Source: Alectoria sarmentosa (lineage: Eukaryota; Ascomycota; Lecanoromycetes; Lecanorales; Parmeliaceae). Taken from it: a stretch of 64,000 nt of DNA. Below, piece by piece: positions 56,857-64,000 of this stretch; the stretch's first letter is position 1; every line of letters starts with the position of its first letter. A model generated the notes under the pieces. That model was not told the origin of the DNA. It did not search any database and saw only the letters and a program-made list of their open reading frames with translations. A program made the position numbers and the translations under genes. The stretch is from positions 124,001 to 188,000 of the forward strand of contig WOGZ01000020.1 in NCBI GenBank assembly GCA_009733775.1, read 5' to 3'.

Positions 56857-58047
56857 GGGGTCTCTGAGAGGAGCAGTGAGAGATGTCGTAGAAGAAGAGG
56901 TATATGCATCAACTGAGAGAATGAAATAAGATTTTTTGATATATATAGGATACCGATGTTGGGGGTTACACGGGCTCCGAGAATACACTTGTACATTTCA
57001 ACGCGAGCCACCCATGATGTACATCCAATCAGCCCAATCCCTTGGACATAAGAATATCGCGCGAAGCTTACGGCCTTGTATCCTCGATTTTCGTTTCAAT
57101 TTTCTAAGCATTTCGGTGGGAGAGAGTCCTTGATATATTGCTGTCTGTCTTGGGTGCCACTGGTATCACTCAGACTGTGGACAGTGTCTGTGAGGAGGTT
57201 GACGTCAGCAACGAATCGTTCACGTGGAAGCCGAAGGGGACCAAGAGCATTTTGTATATGCATTAGGCGTGAACGAGGCTGAGTTCTGGTCCAAGACCTA
57301 GAGTATGAAGGATGTCAATTAGGCCTCGGATTGCCAGCTTGGCCTCCAAGATACGCTAAGCTATCTTGGGCTACAACTTGATCTCAGTGGCCGGAGACCT
57401 CAGTTGGGTTTATATAGGTACATTTTTTTTCCCATCCATAAAGGGGTTTTGTGGGTCAAAAATGTCTAGAGAAGTCATAACGACGGTAGCAACGAGGTTA
57501 TGAGTAGGTCTGTTGAGGAACAGTGGTATAATCGCACAGTAATATTACGCTATGATACCACACAATGGCCGTGATGTTATATCATGATACCGCTTCTGGT
57601 AAGCGGGATACGTAGGCTTCGACCGTCTTGGCACAAGCTGGGAATCTTGTTACGGGAATTGGTCCCTGATGTGGGCTAAGTCTAGGCGTAATCCCGAAAC
57701 ACTTCTACACGCATCGTCTATGCGATCCTTGAGGTGGAGCTTGAGGTGGGACATTATCCGATATGTATGTCGGCGTACGAGTCTTGGCATGTGCAGGACT
57801 TTGTCTACCTACTCTACTCGTCTCGCCGACAAGTTTTGCCTCTTGGTAGTCTAGCCACAAGAAGTTACAGTCACCTATGAATATGGTTTAGTGTTGAAAT
57901 TCAGGAAAATGAAATAGTTTGATTAGTGGGTGCTCCCGCGCCGGACTGCCAAGAGGCAAACCTTGTCGGCGAGTATCAGCTTGTCTTGCCAAGCCAAGCC
58001 AGCCCCGTTCCGCTCCGAACATTCCCCACTACCAATCCATCAACGAA
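56857..58047. other. Intergenic, no gene seen
   Basis: 1.2 kb with A/T-rich stretches, several ATGATACC words near 57555-57595 and no recognisable frame. Confidence 0.4.
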
Positions 58048-59593
58048 ATGAACTCAATTGCCAAGATTCAAGATGAAAAAGAACGTGAGATTCTTAAAAA
58101 GTATCAATCTACGAATCAAACGCAAGATGGTAGGCAATTGCAGCACCAAGAGTCCGCCGCCGCTCGAGTCCTTCAAAGGACCTACCGAGGTCATAGAGAG
58201 CGGAGACAGCTGAGGGGATTGAGCTTGGATCCTTCGACGAGATGGACTGAAGTAAGATGCCCCAACCCCTCGTACCCTCTTTTCTATTCCCTCGGATCAA
58301 CGACGCTGAAATTCTTCTCGAAAGGCAGTGAAAGAAGCTCAATACCTCGCCCTCACCACTCCCCGCCCCCGCTCCTCCAGACCCCCTCCCAATCCGAATG
58401 GCAACGGCCTCAACCGCACCGCATCCGAAGCCCGTCAAAACTGGTCGCGTGTCAGCAAAATCGCCCGTCGAGCGGGGGCCGACGAAGAATCCTCCCTCTC
58501 ATCCTCGCCCTCCGATCATGACGCTTCGAATCCCTCCCACCCGCAAAGAGAAGCCCGTCGCCTGCGACGCCTTGCAGAAAAGCAGGATAGGATCAAAAGC
58601 GCGAAGCAAATGGATCTCTCCTACTTCCTTGAGCTGGTAGATGTGAAGCATCGGTATGGTAGTAATCTGAGGAAATACCACCAGTCGTGGAAAGAAGCGC
58701 CGACGAATGAAAATTTCTTCTACTGGTTGGATGAGGGGGAGGGGAGGGGCGTGGTGCTAGAGAAGTGTTCGAGGGAGCGATTGGAGAGTATGCAGGTCCG
58801 GTATCTGGGAAGGGAGGAGAGGAGGCTCTATGAGGTTGTGGTTGACAAGGAGGGCAAGCTTTGTTGGAGGAAGAATTGGGGGAGGGTGGATACTAGTGAG
58901 AGGTGGAAAGATTCGATACGTGGGATCGTCAGAGTGGATGATCCGACGCCGCCTTGGGCACATCGACCAGTGCCGTTCAGAGGCTCGAGCGAATCGAGTG
59001 GTATGTCGAGCGATGAAGAGCCAGATGTCTCTTCACCGACGACCGTCTCTCCACCAGACCGCATTACGAATCTGAAGCGAGAGGAACCGGAAGTCGTATC
59101 CCCAACTTTACCCAACACGCCAGCAACCCCTCGCCATTCCTCCTTCCACGGACTCTTCCACAGCAAAACCCCCTCGCCCAAAACCGAGAAGCAGAAAAGA
59201 AAACAGAAACAAAGATGGATATTTGTGGCCGACACAAACAACAACCTCTACATCGGCATCAAGCAAGCTGGCGCCTTCCAGCACTCTTCGTTCCTACGCG
59301 GCTCCCGAATCTCAGCGGCCGGGTTAATCACGGTTAAAGATGGGCAATTGCGCATTTTGCAGCCGAGGTCAGGGCATTACAGGACACCGAGTCATAATTT
59401 GAGGATCTTCATTAAGAGTTTGCAGGGCAGGGGCGTGGATATGTCGATGACAGCGGTTGGGGGGAGCTATGCGGCGATGGTGGGCATTGAGACGTACATG
59501 AAGACGAAGGGCAGGCTGAAAGGACTCAAGGAAGGGTTGAGGGGGTTGAGTTTTACGAAGGATGGGGAGGACAAGGGGGAGAAGAGAGGGTAG
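58048..59593 (+). CDS. IQ-motif protein of the IQM type
   Basis: Calmodulin-binding IQM-like protein, best known in plants and widespread in filamentous fungi. Two exons, 58048-58251 and 58325-59593; intron 73 bp, phase 0; 490 residues. The N-terminal part has an IQ-like helix AARVLQRTYRGHRERRQLRG (calmodulin site), then the IQM core: LELVDVKHRYGSNLRKYHQSW, NFFYWLDEGEGRGV, LEKCSRERLESMQVRYLG, LYEVVVDKEGKLCWR, and, after an acidic Ser/Pro-rich insert, KQRWIFVADTNNNLYIG, AGAFQHSSFLRG, AAGLITVKDGQL and RSGHYRTPSHNL. The core order is diagnostic. Start Met lies 33 residues before the IQ helix. Molecular role in fungi is unknown; calcium-dependent regulation is an inference from the IQ motif. Confidence 0.9.
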
Positions 59594-60043
59594 GGTAGGT
59601 GGGAACGGCGAGTGGCTAATGATAATGAGCTGTGGGATATGAGAGACGAATAATGATTGATGAAAGCGAATGTTTGGGACGTGCTATTAGTCACGATAAG
59701 GGCTGATAATCCAGTACTCTACAGTGATTGGCAAATAATATTCTGCGAGATAGTGAGAGATCTTGAAGCAGACTCCGTCACTTCATTATGCAAAGTCGTG
59801 TCTTACAAAAATCGATGTCTTGCTCAGTCGCTATTTTCATCCACTCTCTTTTGCGTGAAGACTACCATCTGCAAGAAGACGTCGAGACCAACAATCGACA
59901 CCAAATCTTGCCGTGCCCAAGAAGTCGAGGGCCGATCGTAGCGGTCTTCGAGGATGATTACCTAAGTAGAGAATCAAATCAGCACAACAAATATTTCCGA
60001 TGATTTCTCAACAGCAAATTGTACTTCAAAGCATGCTTCTTGA
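59594..60043. other. Intergenic, no gene seen
   Basis: About 450 bp between convergent frames; no repeat or RNA gene seen. Confidence 0.35.
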
Positions 60044-60409
60044 TCAGACATCCAAGGAAGGCTCCTTGATAGCGCCCATAATACGGGCGACACAATTTGG
60101 GTCAGTGCCGCCAGCTCGCGTGGAAACTGCGAATGACAGTGGTGTTTCATCATTCAGAAAGCTGGCGCGGGGGAAAGACAGCGAGGAAGTGGAATGCTCA
60201 CGACTGCATTCACAGAGAGAAAGTGCGATAGACTGGCACTGTACCTCCATAGGCCAAGTCTCATCCAGGCAAGATCTACAAAGACAGGGATGACTCTGTT
60301 TAGTATTAGCAGGGTCACAGCAAATTATCCATATATGTGCGGTCGAAGTAGCGACGAGGTATGTCAGAGAGAAGATTATGGTTCGCCATGATCCGCTTCG
60401 CTCCTCCAT
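60044..60409 (-). CDS. Possible small cysteine-rich secreted protein
   Basis: An open frame of 121 residues. It starts MEERSGSWRTIIFSLTYLVA, a plausible signal peptide or anchor, and has nine cysteines in its centre (ICC, PCLCRSCLDE, VQC, LCEC and NCV). An internal GTGAGC..TTCGCAG segment of about 75 bp has good intron ends and keeps the frame, so a spliced form would read LCECSLSTRAGG. An acceptor-like sequence (CTAATACTAAACAG) also lies near 60309. No domain recognised. Small-secreted-protein status is a guess from composition; could be non-coding. Confidence 0.3.
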   Translation of the reverse strand: MEERSGSWRTIIFSLTYLVATSTAHIWIICCDPANTKQSHPCLCRSCLDETWPMEVQCQSIALSLCECSREHSTSSLSFPRASFLNDETPLSFAVSTRAGGTDPNCVARIMGAIKEPSLDV

Positions 60410-60699
60410 TCATTGCTTTGAGCTGAAGCCAAGACGCATGCATGGGTTTGCAGGAGTCTGCGGGTTGTCCGACTAAGGATGACGATATTGGTGTTTCATC
60501 ATGGAATTATTTAGGACGCTCGACGAAAAAAAGAAAGAGGGAACTTGCCTTAAGGTATTTATACCTCCATCCGACCTCGGACCATGGCTGTATGCAGCGC
60601 ATGTTTGAGGTGAAGAGAATTGTGGAGCTCAGCGCCCCGATCTAGATTCGGAATGCTCTCAAATACCCTCACTGGGTGAGCCGCGGGCGTTTTGCGTAT

Positions 60700-61485
60700 T
60701 CAAGTTTCCTCGATGATCGGCCACCAGATTTTCTTCCCCTCGATTGGACGTGTTTGACTTTTTTGGTTCGATCGCGTCACCTGAGTCGTGTCGTCTTCGA
60801 ATTGCCCAAAAACTTCGGCGGCAGATGGTTCGTCACCGTAGTCTAAGACCTGGTCTTCTGCAGCAGCCGAATCAAGCTCTCTCACGAATCCCCTAGCACT
60901 TCGAGACGCGTACTTCTTGCCATGCACATAGCCGATATCTGTTTGTCCTCTTTTGCGCTTCTTTGTCGCATGCGTAACTTCCACGTACTGGGGAGTAGAC
61001 TCCAGAATCTCAGCAGAGACTTCTTTTACTTCCCCATCAGACGGCACTTCTTTCTCCTCACCGCATAACGCCGTGTCTTCGACAGCTTCTTCTGGCCGAG
61101 AAACAATAGCCTCAGACTGCTCCCCTCCTTCTGCTTCCAAGTTCTCCTTGCGTACCTGTCTTTCTCGCACTATAGTGTAGATCTCGCTATGTCTGAACAT
61201 AGCAATTTGGTCGTCGGTTAAGGTTCTTTTAGCGCCATCAGGATAGTATCCCAGATCGTCATGTTCCACCCCAAGGACTTCTTGGTAGGCAGAATCGTTG
61301 TAGGGTTCTTGATCTGTGCGGAAAAGCTGTCCGGGAGCTGGGGATCCGAAAACGCGGGCATGAAAGGCATGTAGGTCTTCCTAGGTCACGACGGATTAGC
61401 CAGGCCAATTTCTCAAAGACGAGTAAAAACACACCTGTGTTACCATAGGAATCTGCAGCGGAGATGGCAGGTACATATCTGCCAT
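60700..61485 (-). CDS. DUF3807-like nuclear/charged protein
   Basis: Two exons, 61485-61435 and 61380-60700; intron 54 bp, phase 0; 243 residues. Start MADMYLPSPLQIPMVTQ joins EDLHAFHARVFGSP. The conserved core DDLGYYPDGAKRTLTDDQIA followed by MFRHSEIYTIVRERQVR matches a fungal family of about 200-260 residues (DUF3807) of unknown function. The second half is acidic, with a basic KKRKRGQ patch that could serve as a nuclear signal, and a conserved short end (KKIWWPIIEET). No enzyme motif. The join is supported by the FHARVFG block, which the second exon alone would leave without a start. Confidence 0.75.
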
Positions 61486-62389
61486 GCTGGAGGAATGAAG
61501 CGACAACTTGCGTCGTTCGAAGACGAGGAAAGCTACTTACAGAAAGCGAAAAGATCGAGGCCTCGAGGCCCCTCGGGCCCTCGAAAAGAAGCACCCGCGG
61601 AACAATTCCGCTCCCGCACAAAGATCCATCGACCTCACAATTCTGTTCACCACTTCTTTCACCAGGTCCAGACGCGGTAATTTCACGATGGAGAGTATTC
61701 ATATGTGATTCTGCCACTGATCATGTAGACTACGGATCATATCGAGGGTACAGAACGAGACCTCACGACCCTGATCACGTAAATTACGGATCATACGCTG
61801 TGATGAGGTTTCATCATCCTCACACACAGCCGCGTCCTCAACATACCCTTGCCCTCGAGTCCACTCCATCTTGAGACGCACATTCCCGAGTATGACGCAG
61901 ATTGAGACCAGATTTGCCTTTCAAAATCCCCGGCATTGCTAATATTATGCTGTTGGCTGGGGTTCGCTTTAGGCATACAACTCCTTCATCGTTCTGCTTT
62001 TCTCCTTTTTGCTAGAGGCTCACCATCTGGAGCTATCTCTACACTGCATCTGCTTCCACATTATCTACATGCAAGCTTGGTTTTTGGTTCTCAGCGTGGA
62101 TACCTTTTCACTTTTTCTCTCCTTCTGTCTCTCGTGTAGTTCCTTTCAACCATCGCTAATGCGTTGGGAATGTTCCTTGATGATGAGCGGTTGTTAGCTG
62201 ATAGAGCATTTCTTCCGGTATTGGAAAAAATTTCACGCTGATACGAGAATTCGAGGGGGTCTGTTGGAATGCTCTTCGGTGCTGCTTCAAGTGCTGATAT
62301 ATTTTCTGCAATGGTTTGTACCGAGCAGACGTCGACTCTAATTATAGTAATTAAGGAACTCGAGGATTACGGTACAACTCCCAACTGAT
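61486..62389. other. Intergenic, no gene seen
   Basis: About 0.9 kb. An imperfect direct repeat of about 27 bp (TACGGATCATA-containing) occurs near 61717 and 61772. Nothing else recognisable. Confidence 0.4.
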
Positions 62390-62992
62390 TCAGTGTTTCG
62401 TAATTAAATGGCCCGGATCATCCACCACCTTCAAAGCCACCCACACAAAATTTGCCCCCTGAGCAGTCGCATAAGCCGCAGCCCATTGCCCCGTACAACT
62501 CGCCGGCGAACTATAATACCCCTCATACAGACTCACATACATCCCGCCCCTCGGTATGACTTGCAGCATTTCCATCGCGAAGCTCGCGACAAACGACCAG
62601 GGAATGGTGGTGAGCGGGGAATGCATGTGCAGTTGCAGACGGCCATAGTTGACGGTTATGGATTGCAGATAGGGTTGACTGGCCCAGGAACTCGAAGCAC
62701 TGGCGTGCAGGTAGGAATACAGGGCCGTGAGGGCTGTGGCGCTTGCTTGTATGGGGAGAATTTTGGTGATCCCCTTGAATCGGAGGCAGACGAGAGGATC
62801 TTGATGGCTGGTGGAGGCTCCGCCGCTGCGGCGATTGTGAAGAGGTGCGAGTTCTTGCGAGCGAGGCATGAATAGGCTGGTTGATACTGAGAGATCTGCT
62901 GATTGGTCGTGGGCTGAGCTCAGAGCAAGGGCAAACAGGCAGGAGATTAGTGTAAGCATGAATGAGAGGCAGGAAACCTTTATTCTACCCAT
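62390..62992 (-). CDS. Candidate secreted protein of unknown function
   Basis: Single-exon protein of 200 residues from Met at 62992. The start MGRIKVSCLSFMLTLISCLF with following ALALSSAHD is a typical signal peptide. The mature part contains few cysteines (VCLRF and PASCTGQW) and repeating hydrophobic patterns (YLQSITVNYGRLQLHMHSP, IPWSFVASFAMEMLQ, GGMYVSLYEGYY) ending FVWVALKVVDDPGHLITKH. The GM-x-x-x-Y-x-GYY…GQW part is reminiscent of fungal secreted proteins with small beta-sandwich folds, but no family can be named. An in-frame ATG 14 codons upstream (63034) would only add a basic leader. Role in the cell wall or host interaction is speculative. Confidence 0.6.
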   Translation of the reverse strand: MGRIKVSCLSFMLTLISCLFALALSSAHDQSADLSVSTSLFMPRSQELAPLHNRRSGGASTSHQDPLVCLRFKGITKILPIQASATALTALYSYLHASASSSWASQPYLQSITVNYGRLQLHMHSPLTTIPWSFVASFAMEMLQVIPRGGMYVSLYEGYYSSPASCTGQWAAAYATAQGANFVWVALKVVDDPGHLITKH

Positions 62993-63316
62993 ATTGCAGC
63001 TTGGTAATTTTCTCGAAGATTCCTTGACGCGCATTGTGGTAACTGACCTTCGTTGGATAGGGGAGCTTTATTGATAATGAACGAGGCGCCTATCGGCTCT
63101 GGTACGCCCTTGAAAGAGTAGCTGTTCGATGAATTGCAACTCGTCTTGCATACAAAGCCTTACGAGGCTGTGTAAGACAGCCAATAAGCGCTCGCTTCAT
63201 GCAGCATCTATCATAACCGCACGACCTATGATTGGGTATCGTGCCTCAATCGCCCCTTCCTGCTAACGCCTCAACGCCTGGAAATATCGTCATCATCTTG
63301 AAGAAACCTTGGTCCT
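62993..63316. other. Intergenic
   Basis: About 320 bp between two minus-strand genes, with no feature seen. Confidence 0.35.
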
Positions 63317-64000
63317 TCATAAAGGACCCCCCACGCCGCCACCGACCTTGAATATGATCTTTAGCTTCGGCTTGACGCTCTCCCCTTCTACAACTGGACT
63401 CGGCGGCACGCTCTCCACACGAGTGACAGAAGAAGCAGACGCAGTACTTTGAAATGGAGGCTTCTTCGGCTTGAACATTAGTTTGAGCGGCGGCGGCTTG
63501 CCATTATTGGAGATGCTATTTTCGCGCTTGATAAAGGGCTGGGGAAGAGCAGCGACAGGTTTGCGTTTAGGTATCGTTGTGCGGACGCGAGAAGTTCGGG
63601 TGAAGAGAAGTTTGCCTCTGCCCAGATTCTTGTATTCCCAGTATCGGGGGTATTTCAGGACGACGATGATCTTTGGATCCGGTTCATACAGCCAGTCGCA
63701 TATGTCGAGGAGCTCGCCTAGTTGACGTAATGAGAGGGTTGATGATTCGATAGCCTTCCACAGCTCTTTCTTCAGGACCAGATTCGCGGACACTTCATCT
63801 CTTAGAGCATTGAGCGCCCCCTCCACTGTCTGCTTCCGCGCTAAATCTGCCTGTCGCGCTTCAGTAGTCGATTCTTGTTCAATGACGAGGCCGTCTAGCT
63901 GAGTCGCTTGTTCTTTGGCAATTTCTATGTGCTCGCCCACGGCCAAGGAACCAAGAGTCTTGCCAAAAGTGCGAATCATGTCTTCTCGAATATGGGGTGA
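63317..64000 (-). CDS. Unrecognised coiled-coil protein, N-terminus possibly beyond the window
   Basis: The frame is open from the stop at 63317-63319 to the right edge. An ATG at 63979 is the first one seen, but seven sense codons lie before it, so the true start may be outside. A predicted coiled coil (EHIEIAKEQATQLDGLVIEQ to LRDEVSANLVLKKELWKAI) is followed by LLDICDWLYEPDPKIIVVLK and YPRYWEYKNLG. The end is basic and Pro/Lys-rich with PPPLKLMFKPKKPPF and KPKLKIIFKVGGG. No enzyme motif and no membrane segment. I do not recognise the family. Confidence 0.55.
   Translation of the reverse strand, partial: SPHIREDMIRTFGKTLGSLAVGEHIEIAKEQATQLDGLVIEQESTTEARQADLARKQTVEGALNALRDEVSANLVLKKELWKAIESSTLSLRQLGELLDICDWLYEPDPKIIVVLKYPRYWEYKNLGRGKLLFTRTSRVRTTIPKRKPVAALPQPFIKRENSISNNGKPPPLKLMFKPKKPPFQSTASASSVTRVESVPPSPVVEGESVKPKLKIIFKVGGGVGGPL

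Noticed and set aside
1..64000. CRISPR arrays, rRNA or intact tRNA genes
   Set aside because: None seen: no regularly spaced repeats with unique spacers, no rRNA-like blocks, and no segment with acceptor pairing, A-box and B-box at correct spacing.

Overview
The window is nuclear DNA of a filamentous ascomycete (Pezizomycotina). Genes are split by short 48-135 bp introns with fungal splice sites, occur on both strands without operons, and encode proteins typical of this group (NACHT/ankyrin protein, Pal1, rhodopsin-domain membrane protein, DUF3659/LEA-like repeat protein, T4HN-reductase-like SDR). The species cannot be named from the sequence alone. Most gene models below were built by hand: exons were joined at GT-AG sites (one GC-AG) and checked for phase closure.

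Layout. 1-5 kb: a ChaC-type gamma-glutamylcyclotransferase running off the left edge, an SDR, and a carboxymuconolactone-decarboxylase-like protein. 5.3-10.2 kb: a giant NACHT/ankyrin STAND protein whose frame is cut by one in-frame TAA. 10.9-11.5 kb: a candidate secreted protein. 14-17.7 kb: a penta-EF-hand protein and 2-isopropylmalate synthase (LEU4), with a Leu3-like CCG-N4-CGG site in its promoter. 17.9-22.4 kb: a MITE, a CAT-fold acyltransferase gene interrupted by about 0.5 kb, a frameshifted membrane-protein gene, and a CitE/HpcH-like lyase. 22.5-25.4 kb: gene-free and repeat-bearing. 25.4-26.3 kb: an NTF2/SnoaL-like gene with a second copy of the MITE in its promoter. 27-42.8 kb is a dense housekeeping block: Skg3/Caf120-like PH protein, Pal1, Usb1 U6 snRNA phosphodiesterase, ethanolamine/choline phosphotransferase, and a 1703-residue DUF3659 repeat protein. 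42.8-47.5 kb: gene-poor with many simple repeats. 47.5-53.1 kb: rhodopsin-domain membrane protein, a tiny CxxCxGxG zinc-finger protein, and an amino-acid/choline-type permease. 54-64 kb: GNAT, alpha/beta hydrolase, IQM-like IQ protein, DUF3807-like protein, two possible secreted proteins, and an unrecognised gene at the right edge.

The genes look like independent housekeeping and accessory loci; I see no biosynthetic cluster or defence island. The most notable points are the two-copy MITE placed 143-169 bp upstream of two start codons, the broken NACHT/ankyrin gene with divergent repeats, the interrupted acyltransferase, the frameshifted membrane protein, a GC-AG intron, and the 75-residue tandem duplication in the DUF3659 protein. 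I did not find a clearly new biological system.
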